Source: Burkholderiales bacterium (GTDB lineage Bacteria > Pseudomonadota > Gammaproteobacteria > Burkholderiales > Nitrosomonadaceae). From it: 64,000 nt of DNA. The notes below the pieces were generated by a model. The model saw nothing but the letters and a program-made list of their open reading frames with translations. It ran no database searches and had not been told where the DNA came from. Where the stretch lies: contig JABTUQ010000001.1 of NCBI GenBank assembly GCA_015075225.1, positions 420,420-484,419 on the forward strand. The letters are read 5' to 3'. The first letter of the stretch is position 1. The number at the start of each line of letters is the position of its first letter. Of the stretch, positions 36,376-46,381 are shown in pieces. The position numbers and the translations under genes are program-made.

Positions 36376-37566
36376 TTATCCAATAAACCAGCCTTTAGTA
36401 CCAAATATCATCTGATGGGCCACCAGACGTTTGGCAGGCGGCAGGCAGTCCAGCGCGGTCAGCCCAAGGCTGCTGCAGCTTTGTACCAGTGACAAATCAA
36501 CCGTAAACAGTTTTACCAGAGAATCGGTAAATATCCGGCTGGTGCGTTTATCACTCTGGCGCCGCCTGCTGTAAGCCGCCAGCATACGAGCCGACCCCGG
36601 CTCTCCGGGAGTATCCGGCGGAACACAGCTAATCTCGCTGGCCAGCTCCCAGGCATCGCGCAAACCCAGGTTAAACCCCTGTCCGGCAACCGGGTGCAAT
36701 GTTTGTGCAGCGTTCCCTATCAGCACTGCCCGATGGCCAGCAATCCCCGATGCGTGTTTGAGTATCAGCGGAAAACTTGACCGTTGGCCGACATGAGTAA
36801 AATTTCCCATACGATCACCAAATTGCTCATGCAACTGCTGCAAGAAATGACTGTCATCAAGCTTCAATTTTTTTGCTGCCTCGGCGATCGGCATGGTCCA
36901 TACCAGCGCGTATTCATCACCGGATGGCAGAAGCGCCAGCGGCCCGTTCAGGGTAAAGCGTTCATACGCTGTCCCCGGTTGCGGCAATTCGGCCCTGACG
37001 TTGGCCACGATGGCTGTTTGCTGGTAATCGTGGGTCTGGTATCTGATTCCGTCAATCTGTTCCGCGAGTTTGCCCCCATCCGCCAGCACCAGTAGTTTGG
37101 CCCGTACCTGCCTGGTCATTCCATGTTGCTGATACGTTACCTGAGCTAATGGCAAATCGGTCCGGACAGCCGTCACCAGCGCATTGGTCTGGTAATCCAG
37201 ATTGCCGCCTTCACGCACCATACGACCCATGGAATGATAGAGATCGTGGTAATTGACCACATAACCCAGAGCGGGAACACCCGCATCTTCCGGTGTGAGA
37301 ATGGCATGACCAAAATGACCGTGATTGGAAATATGAATCGTGGTGATAGGCGTGGATTGCACCAGGTTTTGCCAGATGCCCAGCCGCTGCAAAATAAGCT
37401 GACTGCCATGGGAGAGCGCCAGCGGGCGAGGATCATCCACTTTCTCAGGCAACGCCCGTGCCTCAAGTAGCAAAACCGTTAAATCATAGTCACGCAGAGC
37501 CAGCGCCAGAGCCATTCCAACCGGTCCACCACCTACAATGACAATATCGAATTGCTGTTCAGACAT
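36376..37566 (-). CDS. UbiH/UbiF/VisC family FAD-dependent ubiquinone hydroxylase
   Basis: A 396-residue aromatic-ring monooxygenase of ubiquinone synthesis. The N-terminal dinucleotide fold IVGGGPVGMALALAL, the middle DG-type motif (LVLADGGKLAEQ), and the GNAAQTLHPVAGQGFNLGLRDA motif are clear. The family contains UbiH, UbiF, UbiI and broad-range UbiL/UbiM, hydroxylating different ring positions, and sequence reading alone does not decide which. It is 57 bases downstream of hisD, apart from ubiC-ubiA-ubiD. Confidence 0.9.
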   Translation of the reverse strand: MSEQQFDIVIVGGGPVGMALALALRDYDLTVLLLEARALPEKVDDPRPLALSHGSQLILQRLGIWQNLVQSTPITTIHISNHGHFGHAILTPEDAGVPALGYVVNYHDLYHSMGRMVREGGNLDYQTNALVTAVRTDLPLAQVTYQQHGMTRQVRAKLLVLADGGKLAEQIDGIRYQTHDYQQTAIVANVRAELPQPGTAYERFTLNGPLALLPSGDEYALVWTMPIAEAAKKLKLDDSHFLQQLHEQFGDRMGNFTHVGQRSSFPLILKHASGIAGHRAVLIGNAAQTLHPVAGQGFNLGLRDAWELASEISCVPPDTPGEPGSARMLAAYSRRRQSDKRTSRIFTDSLVKLFTVDLSLVQSCSSLGLTALDCLPPAKRLVAHQMIFGTKGWFIG

Positions 37567-37623
37567 GGCTATTCACATCAGAGCGAAGCAGCGAACAGAT
37601 CAGCCAGACTCTGATATTCGGAT

Positions 37624-38934
37624 TCATGATGATTTGTAACGGAATTCAGCAGATCTGGCATGGGCATCCAGCCCCTCTCCTCTGGCCAGAATCGATGCGA
37701 TTTCACCCAGCCTGGATGCTCCTACAGCCGAAACCTGGATCAGGCTGGTGCGTTTCTGAAAATCATACACACCCAGTGGCGAGGAGAAACGCGCCGTGCC
37801 GGAAGTGGGGAGGACATGATTAGGCCCTGCACAATAATCTCCCAAGGCTTCACAGGTATATCGACCCAGGAAAATGGCGCCCGCATGCCGGATGCGATCG
37901 ACCCACTGTTCCGGTTGGTCAACGGACAATTCCAGATGTTCGGGCGCAATCCGGTTGGCAATCTGGCAGGCTTCTTCCAGATCACGCACCTGTATCAACG
38001 CACCGCGATTTTCCAGAGAAGAGCGAATCACATCCCAGCGCGGCAGCATATCCACCAGGCGGGAAATACTGTCTGCCACGGCATCCAGAAAAATTTTATC
38101 CGGGCTGAGCAGGATCGACTGGGCCTGTTCATCATGCTCGGCCTGCGAGAACAGATCCATTGCAATCCAATCCGGGTTGGTTTTTCCGTCACAGATCACC
38201 AGAATTTCTGATGGCCCCGCCAGCATGTCAATGCCGACTGCACCAAAGACATGCCGTTTTGCTGCAGCCACATAGGCATTACCTGGCCCGACAATTTTAT
38301 CCACCTTCGGGATGGTGGCTGTGCCATAAGCCAGCGCGGCGACTGCCTGGGCACCGCCAATGGTGAAAACGCGATCGACTCCGCAAATAGCAGCCGCAGC
38401 CAGGACCAGCGGATTCTTTTCGCCCCTTGGTGTTGGTGTCACCATGATCAGCTCCTGAACACCAGCCACCTTGGCAGGGATGGCATTCATCAGCACGGAA
38501 GAAGGATAGGAAGCCTTGCCACCGGGAACATAGAGCCCGACCCGATCCAGTGCGGTTATTTTTTGTCCCAGCCGCGTACCATCTGGCTCAGTGTAATCCC
38601 ATGACTGTGATTGCTGTTTTTCATGATAGGTGCGTATGCGGAAAGCAGCTTGTTCCAATGCTTCCCGCTGTACTCTGTCCAGTGCTGCCAGAGCAGATTG
38701 GCATTGCTCACGGGGCAGTTCGATTTCTCCGATCCGGGCAATCTCCAGGTGATCAAACCGGCGAGTGAATTCGAGTAACGCAGCATCACCTTGTGTCCTG
38801 ACTTGATGCAGGATTTGCGTTACGGCACGTTCGATTTCGTTATCAACGGAAAGATCAAAACTCAACAACTTGTCGAGCTCTGCCTGAAAAAAAGAATCGG
38901 CCGATGACAGCCGCCTGATTGGGATCATGATCAT
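37624..38934 (-). CDS. hisD: Histidinol dehydrogenase
   Basis: HisD oxidises histidinol to histidine in the last two steps of the pathway, using Zn and NAD. The 436-residue length fits. Visible motifs are [65 protein letters not shown] and the C-terminal [21 protein letters not shown] region (partly quoted). It follows hisG by 15 bases. hisC and hisB, which often come next, are not found here. Confidence 0.97.
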   Translation of the reverse strand: MIMIPIRRLSSADSFFQAELDKLLSFDLSVDNEIERAVTQILHQVRTQGDAALLEFTRRFDHLEIARIGEIELPREQCQSALAALDRVQREALEQAAFRIRTYHEKQQSQSWDYTEPDGTRLGQKITALDRVGLYVPGGKASYPSSVLMNAIPAKVAGVQELIMVTPTPRGEKNPLVLAAAAICGVDRVFTIGGAQAVAALAYGTATIPKVDKIVGPGNAYVAAAKRHVFGAVGIDMLAGPSEILVICDGKTNPDWIAMDLFSQAEHDEQAQSILLSPDKIFLDAVADSISRLVDMLPRWDVIRSSLENRGALIQVRDLEEACQIANRIAPEHLELSVDQPEQWVDRIRHAGAIFLGRYTCEALGDYCAGPNHVLPTSGTARFSSPLGVYDFQKRTSLIQVSAVGASRLGEIASILARGEGLDAHARSAEFRYKSS

Positions 38935-38949
38935 TCCGGAATTACTGGA

Positions 38950-39600
38950 TTATGAATTTGCCGGTACTGCCGCATTAAACGCTTCCAGCAAGGGTTGTAT
39001 CTTGGTGTTCTTCAACTTTAATGCTGCCTGATTGACAATCAGACGTGCAGAAATCGGCATGATTTCCTCGACTGCCTGCAAATGATTGGCTTTGAGCGTA
39101 CTGCCGGTTGAAACCAGATCGACGATTGCATCAGCCAGATCAACGAGTGGCGCAAGTTCCATTGATCCGTATAGCTTGATCAGATCGACATGCATTCCTT
39201 TTGCAGCAAAGTGGTTGCGTGCGGTTTTGACATATTTGGTAGCCACTCGCAAACGTGCGCCACGAAAGACTGCCGAAGCATAGTCAAAATCATCCCGCAC
39301 GGCGACCATCATGCGGCAGCGGGCAATTTTCAGATCCAGCGGCTGGTACAGTCCGATCCCATCATGCTCCAGCAGGACATCTTTCCCCGCCACCCCCAGA
39401 TCAGCCGCTCCATATTGCACATAGGTTGGCACATCGGTTGCGCGCACCATGACGAGCCTGACATCCGGCCGATTGGTCCCGATAATCAACTTGCGCGAGG
39501 AACCCGGATCATCACTCGGGATGATACCGGCCGCCTTCAGGAACGGCATGGTATCTTCAAAAATCCGCCCTTTGGAAAGGGCAATCGTGATATCAGACAT
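38950..39600 (-). CDS. hisG: ATP phosphoribosyltransferase, short form
   Basis: HisG starts histidine synthesis by joining ATP and PRPP. At 216 residues it is the short HisG form, which lacks the C-terminal regulatory domain and needs the HisZ subunit for activity and feedback control. Motifs: [12 protein letters not shown] at the N-terminus, [26 protein letters not shown]. hisZ is not in this window. It forms a pair with hisD and follows sodB by nine bases. Confidence 0.96.
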   Translation of the reverse strand: MSDITIALSKGRIFEDTMPFLKAAGIIPSDDPGSSRKLIIGTNRPDVRLVMVRATDVPTYVQYGAADLGVAGKDVLLEHDGIGLYQPLDLKIARCRMMVAVRDDFDYASAVFRGARLRVATKYVKTARNHFAAKGMHVDLIKLYGSMELAPLVDLADAIVDLVSTGSTLKANHLQAVEEIMPISARLIVNQAALKLKNTKIQPLLEAFNAAVPANS

Positions 39601-39609
39601 TAACAGGCG

Positions 39610-40248
39610 TTATCCAAGATTTGCCGCAGCAAATTCCCAGTTGATCAGTTTGTCGATGACTGTATTGACATAATCCGGGCGACGGTTCTGAAAATCCAGG
39701 TAATACGCGTGTTCCCATACGTCGATCGTCAGCAGTGGACGAATGCCGCGTGTCAAAGGAGTTTCCGCATTGGCTGTTTTGACTATGGATAGCCTGGACC
39801 CCTCTTGAGCAAGCCAGGCCCAGCCGCTGCCGAATTGCGTGATGGCCGCATTGGCAAATTCCTGTTTGAAAGCGTCTACGCTACCAAAGGATTCTTCAAT
39901 CTTCTGTTTCAATGCGGCAGGTGGCTCCCCGCCTCCCTTTGGGCTAAGGCTGTGCCAATAAAACATATGGTTCCAGATTTGCGCGGCATTGTTGAAAATT
40001 CCGGCTTTATCCGCCTGGCCGACGGTAGCGGTAATGATCTGTTCCAGCGATTGTCCGGAAAACGCTGTTCCAGCAACAAGCTTGTTCAGGTTATCCACAT
40101 AAGCCTTGTGATGCTTGCCATAGTGGAAACTCAGAGTGTGGGCGGAAATAACCGGCTCCAGTGCATTATCAGCATAGGGAAGGGGTGCCAGCACATAGGC
40201 ATCTCCTGATTGTGCAGCCTTTGAAAAATTATCCAGATTGGTGCTCAT
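39610..40248 (-). CDS. sodB: Iron/manganese superoxide dismutase
   Basis: A 212-residue Fe/Mn superoxide dismutase. Metal ligands are visible in [26 protein letters not shown] and [19 protein letters not shown]. The Gln in the FGSGWAWL neighbourhood region and general pattern favour the Fe type, but this is not certain. The ATG at 40246-40248 is preceded by AAAGGAGAG, so the 15 further upstream codons are not used. No signal peptide. Confidence 0.93.
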   Translation of the reverse strand: MSTNLDNFSKAAQSGDAYVLAPLPYADNALEPVISAHTLSFHYGKHHKAYVDNLNKLVAGTAFSGQSLEQIITATVGQADKAGIFNNAAQIWNHMFYWHSLSPKGGGEPPAALKQKIEESFGSVDAFKQEFANAAITQFGSGWAWLAQEGSRLSIVKTANAETPLTRGIRPLLTIDVWEHAYYLDFQNRRPDYVNTVIDKLINWEFAAANLG

Positions 40249-40323
40249 TTTCTCTCCTTTATTTCTGAAAACTGCTTTGAATAGCGAAAACATAAGATCG
40301 GATAGTCTGAGTAAAAAGGAATG

Positions 40324-40758
40324 TTACGGATTGTCGCCCAATACTTCTGTTGTAAAGGTTACCTGATTGTATCCGGCCAATCTCGCAGCTTCCATGACTG
40401 TAATAACTGATTGGTGCGCGGCTTTTGCATCAGCACTAATAATGATGACCGGATTTTTCTGGTTGTTGGCCGCTGATTGCAGTGCATCCCGCAAGCTTTC
40501 AATACTGGTGAATTTGATTGGCGTCAGGTTAATCGTATAGTCACCAGTTGCGCTGACCGAAACATCAATTACCTTTGATGCATCCGCCGCACGTTCTTCT
40601 TCGGTTGCAGCAACCTGAGGCAAGGTAATTTCCAGCTCGGAAAACTTTGAATATGTAGTGGTGATGACCAAGAATATAAGAATCACCAGCAACACATCAA
40701 TCATGGGCACGAGATTGATCTCGGGCTCTTCTTTTTTTCGCCCACGCTGAAAATTCAT
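40324..40758 (-). CDS. exbD: ExbD/TolR family biopolymer transport protein
   Basis: A 144-residue protein with one N-terminal membrane segment carrying the conserved Asp (LVPMIDVLLVILIFLVITTTY) and a periplasmic domain. It is the partner type for ExbB/TolQ. It has no exbB beside it; the window's ExbB is 26 kb away at the hopanoid genes. The two may or may not work together. It is transcribed divergently from purE across a 187-base spacer. Confidence 0.93.
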   Translation of the reverse strand: MNFQRGRKKEEPEINLVPMIDVLLVILIFLVITTTYSKFSELEITLPQVAATEEERAADASKVIDVSVSATGDYTINLTPIKFTSIESLRDALQSAANNQKNPVIIISADAKAAHQSVITVMEAARLAGYNQVTFTTEVLGDNP

Positions 40759-40859
40759 TTTATTCCGGATATTAGGCTGATAAAAAGCTGCTGATTGCGA
40801 CCCATTTTGCTGTAATCAGAAAAACAGATACAGCGACCCTGCTTCAAACTTGCGGATCG

Positions 40860-40880
40860 ATAAACTTAATTCTAGTTTAT
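40860..40880. promoter_or_regulatory. Inverted repeat in the exbD-purE divergent spacer
   Basis: ATAAACT at 40860-40866 and AGTTTAT at 40874-40880 are a perfect 7-bp inverted repeat with a 7-base spacer, about midway between the exbD and purE starts. It could be a shared operator. It does not match the classic PurR box. Confidence 0.3.
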
Positions 40881-40945
40881 TATTGCCACTTTCACCATGC
40901 CTAGGCATATTTTGAGTTGTTTCCGTACTTCGCAAAAGGTTTTAA

Positions 40946-41443
40946 GTGGATCGTCCTGTAGTTGGAATTATCATGGGCAGCAGCAGTGATTGGCCAGTCA
41001 TGCAGCATGCCGCAACCATTCTGAAAAAATTTTGCATCCCGCATGAAGCTCTTGTGGTTTCGGCACATCGCACACCTGACAAAATGTTCGAATATGCCGA
41101 AGCTGCTCGTGGCCGTGGCATCAGATGCATCATCGCCGGTGCAGGTGGCGCTGCACATCTCCCCGGTATGGTCGCAGCCAAAACTACCCTTCCTGTTTTG
41201 GGTGTCCCCGTCACCTCAAAACATTTACAAGGCATGGATTCACTCTTGTCCATCGTACAGATGCCCAAGGGTGTGCCGGTTGCCACTTTTGCCATCGGCG
41301 AAGCAGGAGCAACCAACGCCGCGTTATTTGCAGCAGCCATTCTGGCTGGAGAAGATCCCGCTCTTGCTGAAAAACTGGATCAATTCCGCAAGGATCAGGC
41401 GGCTGCTGTCGCGGCAATGACACTCCCGGAATCATGTATATAA
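40946..41443 (+). CDS. purE: N5-carboxyaminoimidazole ribonucleotide mutase
   Basis: PurE moves the carboxyl group made by PurK to give CAIR in purine synthesis. The 165-residue protein shows [25 protein letters not shown] and [17 protein letters not shown], the class I active site. GTG at 40946 is the start. Its last codons overlap the purK start by ten bases, so the two steps are translationally coupled. Confidence 0.96.
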   Translation: MDRPVVGIIMGSSSDWPVMQHAATILKKFCIPHEALVVSAHRTPDKMFEYAEAARGRGIRCIIAGAGGAAHLPGMVAAKTTLPVLGVPVTSKHLQGMDSLLSIVQMPKGVPVATFAIGEAGATNAALFAAAILAGEDPALAEKLDQFRKDQAAAVAAMTLPESCI

Positions 41444-42612
41444 AACCGGGCAGCATGCTGGGCATGCTGGGCGGCGGCCAGCTGGGAAGAATGTTTGCCA
41501 TGGCCGCACAACAAATGGGGTATCGGGTAACCGTGCTTGACCCGGCAGCAGAAAGCCCAGCGGGCAGTATTGCCGAGCGACATTTGCAGGCAGATTATCT
41601 GGATGCGCAGGCTTTGCATGAATTGGGGGCAACATGCGCCGCGATTACCATCGAGTTTGAGAATGTACCTGCTCAGGCATTACGCACCCTGGCACAACGA
41701 TGTGTAGTCAGTCCCGATGCAGATAGTGTCTCGATAGCGCAAAACCGTATTCTTGAAAAAGAATTTCTTGCCGGAAACAATTTCCCGGTTGGGCTATTTA
41801 TTGTCATCCACAACGCGCAGGATATACACCAGATTGATCCTGCCTTGTTCCCGGCCATCCTCAAAATCAGTCAGTTTGGCTATGACGGCAAGGGACAGAT
41901 ACGTATTGATAAAGCGGAAGATTTACCGGAAGCATTCTCGAATCTCGGCAACAGGCCATGTGTACTGGAAAAACGACTGCCGCTTGACCGGGAAATTTCC
42001 GTCATCCTGGCCCGGGATCGCCTGAATCAGATCACCTTTTTCCCAATCCCCGAAAATCGCCACGAACAGGGAATTCTGGATACGAGCATTATTCCAGCCA
42101 CATTATCAGATGAAATCACAGCGAAGGCGTGCGAACTGGCCGGACAAATTGCAAGCAAGCTCAATTACATCGGTATTTTATGCGTGGAATTTTTCGTTCT
42201 CGAAGATGACCGGATTCTGATCAACGAAATCGCACCCCGTCCGCACAACAGCGGGCATTATTCACTAAATGCATGCATTACCTCCCAGTTTGAGCAGCAA
42301 GTACGCATGCTTTGCGGATTGCCTCACGGCAGCACCAGGCTGATCCAGCCCGCCGTCATGACAAATATCCTTGGGGACTTATGGAAAAATGGCGAGCCCG
42401 CCTGGAATGAAATACTCTGCCACCCCCAGGCCAAACTGCACCTCTATGGCAAACGGGCCGCGAAACCAGGCCGAAAAATGGGACACTTCACCGTACTGGC
42501 AGAGACCATCGAAGAAGCACTACAAACATACCCAGCGTATAAGACAGGATCTTCAGCGCTGATACACGCCTATCACGAGCAGCCAACAAATGACGATCAC
42601 AACATTGTTTGA
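41434..42612 (+). CDS. purK: 5-(carboxyamino)imidazole ribonucleotide synthase
   Basis: An ATP-grasp enzyme that carboxylates AIR with bicarbonate. The 392-residue protein has [14 protein letters not shown] at the N-terminus, the ATP-grasp FGYDGKGQ stretch, and [13 protein letters not shown]. It overlaps purE by 10 bases and purC by 23, forming a tight purE-purK-purC operon. Confidence 0.96.
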   Translation: MYIKPGSMLGMLGGGQLGRMFAMAAQQMGYRVTVLDPAAESPAGSIAERHLQADYLDAQALHELGATCAAITIEFENVPAQALRTLAQRCVVSPDADSVSIAQNRILEKEFLAGNNFPVGLFIVIHNAQDIHQIDPALFPAILKISQFGYDGKGQIRIDKAEDLPEAFSNLGNRPCVLEKRLPLDREISVILARDRLNQITFFPIPENRHEQGILDTSIIPATLSDEITAKACELAGQIASKLNYIGILCVEFFVLEDDRILINEIAPRPHNSGHYSLNACITSQFEQQVRMLCGLPHGSTRLIQPAVMTNILGDLWKNGEPAWNEILCHPQAKLHLYGKRAAKPGRKMGHFTVLAETIEEALQTYPAYKTGSSALIHAYHEQPTNDDHNIV

Positions 42613-43477
42613 AACCAGCATTTCCAGCCTGCCCTTGCTGCATCGCGGCAAGGTACGCGACATATATGAAGTGGATAAAAATAATTTGCTGATTATCCAA
42701 ACCGATCGTGTTTCGGCATTTGATGTAATACTCCCCACCCCAATTCCGGAAAAGGGGAAAATCCTGACAGGCATTTCCCGTTTCTGGTTCGATAAACTGG
42801 CGCATATCATTCCCAATCATCTCACCGGCATCGCACCAGAATCTGTCGTCTTGCCGCGTGAACGTGATCAGGTGATAGATCGTGCCTTTGTGGTCAGGAA
42901 ACTGAAACCACTGCCGGTTGAAGCCATCGTTCGCGGTTATATTTCAGGCTCTGGCTGGAAGGATTACCAACGTAGTGGTGCGATCTGCGGCATCGCCCTG
43001 CCAGAAAATCTGCGCGAAGCAGACAAAATTCCTGGTGGTGCAATTTTCACACCTTCGACCAAGGCCGCAATCGGTGATCATGATGAAAATATTTCATATA
43101 TCACCTGTGAACAACTACTGGGAACACAACTTGCTTCGGATGTCAGAAAAAACGCTATTGCGCTTTACACAGCCGCTGCAGATTATGCTCTAACGCGCGG
43201 GATCATTATTGCCGACACCAAATTTGAGTTTGGCCTGGATGAAACCAATCAGCTCTATCTGATTGATGAAGCGCTGACACCAGATTCCTCTCGTTTCTGG
43301 CCGGCTACAAGCTATCAGCCTGGCAAAACACCTCCAAGCTACGACAAACAGTTTATCCGTGACTGGCTTGAACAAACCGGCTGGAACAAAACCCCACCCG
43401 CCCCATCCGTCCCTGATGAAATTCAGGCCCAGACTATTGCAAAATACCAGGAAGCTTATCGGGCGCTGACAACATAA
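42590..43477 (+). CDS. purC: Phosphoribosylaminoimidazole-succinocarboxamide synthase
   Basis: SAICAR synthase, the next purine step after PurE. The 295-residue protein has the eukaryote-like long form pattern: LLHRGKVRDIYEVD, TDRVSAFDVILPTPIP, VEAIVRGYISGSGWKDY, and the C-terminal LIDEALTPDSSRFWP and YDKQFIRDWL. The ATG at 42590 lies within purK. The gene ends convergently with the EAL-domain gene. Confidence 0.96.
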   Translation: MTITTLFETSISSLPLLHRGKVRDIYEVDKNNLLIIQTDRVSAFDVILPTPIPEKGKILTGISRFWFDKLAHIIPNHLTGIAPESVVLPRERDQVIDRAFVVRKLKPLPVEAIVRGYISGSGWKDYQRSGAICGIALPENLREADKIPGGAIFTPSTKAAIGDHDENISYITCEQLLGTQLASDVRKNAIALYTAAADYALTRGIIIADTKFEFGLDETNQLYLIDEALTPDSSRFWPATSYQPGKTPPSYDKQFIRDWLEQTGWNKTPPAPSVPDEIQAQTIAKYQEAYRALTT

Positions 43478-43481
43478 CGGC

Positions 43482-43500
43482 TTGCTGTTTATCACAGCAA
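43482..43500. terminator. Hairpin between convergent purC and EAL genes
   Basis: TTGCTGT at 43482-43488 and ACAGCAA at 43494-43500 form a perfect 7-bp stem with a 5-base loop between the two convergent stops, overlapping the last codons of the EAL gene. No long T-run follows on either strand; it may act as a weak bidirectional terminator. Confidence 0.35.
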
Positions 43501-45003
43501 CCTGTTGTCTTTCTGCCCGATTTTCTCAATCGGGAACGGTCGCCCTACCTTGAATCCCTGCACATAATCCACACCGATTCTGATCAGTTTTTCCTGAATA
43601 TCCTGTGTTTCAACCAGCTCCCCTATCGTTTTGATTTTCAGGGCGCGTGCAAACTTGCTGATATTTTCGACTTTTTTCAAATCTTCTTCATCACGCAAAA
43701 TATTGCATATCAAACCCCCATCAATTTTCAGAAAATCGCTCCGGATATGTTTAAGCAAATCAAAAGAAATGCGATCGTGATTAAAACTACACAGGGAAAT
43801 CAAGCAACCCGATTGTTGTAATTTTTTTGTAAATTGCGCCGTTGTCTGCAGATGAGCAATAGCATCCGGTGTTTCAATTTCAAAACATATTCTCCCGGGT
43901 TCTACCGCCACGGTATTCAACAAAGCTCGAACATGATCAGCAAATGATGGATCTTCAAGCGTGCTCCGAGCCAGATTGATACAAAATGAAACCTGATCGT
44001 CAAACAGATTGTTAGCAAGATAATGCACCGCTTTCTTGACCACCCAGCCATCAAGACGTGACATCAAACCGTATTTTTCAATGAATGGAAGGAAGGCTCC
44101 GGGAGGAATCAGATTGGATTCTTCTTCCGCCATACGGATCAGCACTTCATAGTACGTTGGTATATCCTGATTCAAGCTCGCAGGGATGATGCTCTGACAG
44201 TACAATTGGAATTTATCCTGTTCGATTGCCTGAATAATTCGCCTGGAAGAATCCATGGAAGCCCTGGGCGGCTCCTGAGCAGCATTTTTCCCGGAATTCT
44301 GTTTATTCTTATCTTCCTGGGGGAGGCTGTGCTCTGTCTTGGCCTGATCTTTAATTTCCTCTCCTTTCTTCATTAGGCGAGGCGTATAAAGTACGTAAAA
44401 GCCAATTATTTTTCCTGCAGCATCGAAATGAGGCGCCAGGTGGCTTGTAACAACACAAGAAGCCTGATTTGCAAGCTGCTGAACATGCTGATTCTGCACG
44501 GTCTCCCCGGATAGCACGCGCGCTATATCGTTACTAATTCCGGAAAATAGGGGTCTATCAAGGAATTCCTTAAAGAACCGGCTTTCTATTTGCTCAGGCC
44601 GCAACCCAAACCATTGCCGGAAAGCGCGGTTATGGTAACAACACTGCTGCTCCGAATTAAAATAAGCCAACATGACCGGGAAATTTTCATCAACAATTTG
44701 CAGCCTGGCTTTGTTCTCCGAGGATGTTTTTTCAGCCCACAGCCGATATTTGATTTCGTTTGCAAGCCGCTCCTTTTGTACCGCCAATTGTACAAACTGT
44801 TTGGAAAAAATTTTCTCGGTATGTGCAATCTGCACAACCATGATCAGTATTGTTGCCAGCAGGATCACCCATAAACCTACGACAACATACGAATCAATAA
44901 CGATCAGGGAATGATTGAAAGCAATCAACAAGCCTGCAACAACCAGCGCCACAGCACCAGGCGAGAAAGATTTGACTGCGCTTATTTTTGGATTGGTATG
45001 CAT
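43492..45003 (-). CDS. Membrane PAS-EAL protein with degenerate EAL active site
   Basis: A 503-residue protein: two N-terminal membrane segments (about 15-60), a helical linker, a PAS-like domain (about 95-210), a charged linker, and a C-terminal EAL domain (about 250-495). Active EAL domains degrade cyclic di-GMP. Here the signature is EVL in YEVLIRM, and the metal-binding DDFG motif is replaced by CSFNHDRI, losing both aspartates. The K of FLKIDG and ET of ELVETQD remain. It is therefore more likely a c-di-GMP receptor or scaffold than a phosphodiesterase. There is no GGDEF domain. Confidence 0.85.
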   Translation of the reverse strand: MHTNPKISAVKSFSPGAVALVVAGLLIAFNHSLIVIDSYVVVGLWVILLATILIMVVQIAHTEKIFSKQFVQLAVQKERLANEIKYRLWAEKTSSENKARLQIVDENFPVMLAYFNSEQQCCYHNRAFRQWFGLRPEQIESRFFKEFLDRPLFSGISNDIARVLSGETVQNQHVQQLANQASCVVTSHLAPHFDAAGKIIGFYVLYTPRLMKKGEEIKDQAKTEHSLPQEDKNKQNSGKNAAQEPPRASMDSSRRIIQAIEQDKFQLYCQSIIPASLNQDIPTYYEVLIRMAEEESNLIPPGAFLPFIEKYGLMSRLDGWVVKKAVHYLANNLFDDQVSFCINLARSTLEDPSFADHVRALLNTVAVEPGRICFEIETPDAIAHLQTTAQFTKKLQQSGCLISLCSFNHDRISFDLLKHIRSDFLKIDGGLICNILRDEEDLKKVENISKFARALKIKTIGELVETQDIQEKLIRIGVDYVQGFKVGRPFPIEKIGQKDNRLL

Positions 45004-45063
45004 AATCGTATCGACAAATCCAGTTAAAATAATCTTCTTTCAGAAATCAATCTGGAAAAAATC

Positions 45064-45151
45064 AAGGAACCCCTGATTAAATCCCGCATGGCCGCACACA
45101 ATGTTTTACGGATGAAAAACGAGTGAGGCGGTGAATGGTTGGCCCTTCACA
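45064..45151 (+). repeat. Dispersed ~90-bp repeat, family 2, at the 3' end of the RpfE-type gene
   Basis: From AAGGAACCCCTGATTAAAT to the CCCTTCACAAA end this copies the sequence at 32018-32110 in the opposite orientation, with scattered substitutions. The stop codon of the RpfE-type gene (minus strand, 45147-45149) lies within the far end of the repeat. It occupies most of the 143-base gap between the EAL gene and the RpfE-type gene. Confidence 0.65.
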
Positions 45152-46187
45152 AATATCGATAAGTTTCCACAGGCCGGACTGCGGCCCAGAATTTCCAGAG
45201 CATACTCGGTGTCAATATGAAATCCCTGGTCGAATTTTCATTGGTGACAGTTAACCTTAATTCCTGAATCTGCTTCTTTTTTAACATCTGAAGTAATGGA
45301 GCAAACCATTTTTCCTCCATTTCAACCAATTCATTCCGCCATTCGTAAGCATCTCTATAGCAGGCATATTTCCGGAGGCTATCCAGGATAATCAACTGTT
45401 CTCCCGAGACACCCATTTGCTCCTGTACCCTGTTTGCATCCTTTGGCAAAACCTGATTTTCAATCCGGCCCATTTCTGCCAGGGCACAAGCCAATTCATG
45501 GTTACTCCAAACCTTGGCACAGGAAGCGTGTACTTTGGCTGGTCGGGTACCTCCGCCCCATATCCAGACACTATTGATTGCCAACTCGCCACGTATCTCC
45601 CGATCCCGGTTGACCGGATGATCATAAAATAGCATCTGGATTTCGTTGATTCTGCTATTCCAGACTGCGCCATCCTTTCCTTGCGGCAGAAGATAATTGA
45701 TATTTTTTCCTACAACCTCACTCAGAAGAGCAGTCTGCAACTCCGGAATTTGATTACATTTCAAATACCAGCGATCAGGATAAAGAGGCAACACCGTCAC
45801 GCCATCATCTGAAAAAAACGTATTGATACTATCGGCAAGAGCAACCGCTTCCTTTAAGGAAATATTCAAAATTTGATTATCTCCAAGAAGCATATGGTTA
45901 TTCTCGATCCTGAGATGAACGGGATCAACGCGCAACCAATAACTCTCTCCCACCTCGATTTCTTTTTTCTCATGCTGCAGCAATATGGAAGCAACAGGCC
46001 AATCCTGCTGTTTATCCACGTTAAAATTTTTACACAGCCAGGATTCCGGCGATTGCCCGGCGACCGTTTGCCCGCGTGAACTTTTGGACAAAATCACCTC
46101 CAGCGCCGGCAATTCCAGCTGCCGGTAAATATCTGCTTGTGAACTATCAGGCCAAAATAAATCAGGAATAAATAAATGCAGTTTCAT
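45147..46187 (-). CDS. RpfE-type / phosphoglycerate mutase-like protein, function unknown
   Basis: A 346-residue cytoplasmic protein. The central NSVWIWGGGTRP motif and overall layout resemble the betaproteobacterial RpfE-type proteins, which are distant relatives of cofactor-independent phosphoglycerate mutases. No complete metal-binding active site of that enzyme could be read, so catalytic activity is doubtful. In related genomes such genes often sit beside recJ; recJ is not here. The stop codon is provided by a dispersed repeat. The name is tentative. Confidence 0.5.
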   Translation of the reverse strand: MKLHLFIPDLFWPDSSQADIYRQLELPALEVILSKSSRGQTVAGQSPESWLCKNFNVDKQQDWPVASILLQHEKKEIEVGESYWLRVDPVHLRIENNHMLLGDNQILNISLKEAVALADSINTFFSDDGVTVLPLYPDRWYLKCNQIPELQTALLSEVVGKNINYLLPQGKDGAVWNSRINEIQMLFYDHPVNRDREIRGELAINSVWIWGGGTRPAKVHASCAKVWSNHELACALAEMGRIENQVLPKDANRVQEQMGVSGEQLIILDSLRKYACYRDAYEWRNELVEMEEKWFAPLLQMLKKKQIQELRLTVTNENSTRDFILTPSMLWKFWAAVRPVETYRYL

Positions 46188-46219
46188 TTAAGGTCAGAAA
46201 TACGATGTTAAAAAAGTAA

Positions 46220-46367
46220 GGAAACCTCTGAAAAATGTCAGCGAGACAGTCAGTTCAAGGCAAAAATCAACAAAAAAGCGGAATTTATACGTAATAAATG
46301 AGCATTTTGCATTTTGAGACGATGTTTAACGCGAAAATAACAACACAGGTCGTTTTTCAGAGATTCC
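46220..46367 (+). repeat. MITE-like repeat, copy B
   Basis: A 148-bp element with inverted ends GGAAACCTCTGAAAAATG and the complement of GGAATCTCTGAAAAACG. The interior matches copy A in reverse orientation and copy C in the same one (TCAGTTCAAGGCAAAAATC, TTTATACGTAATAAATGAG). The flanks GTAA and CAAG do not form a duplication. It lies between the RpfE-type gene and greB. Confidence 0.8.
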
Positions 46368-46381
46368 CAAGGGATTTCGGC

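Noticed and set aside
40089-40100. TTATCCACA match to a DnaA box inside sodB
   Set aside because: A single match within coding sequence is expected by chance.
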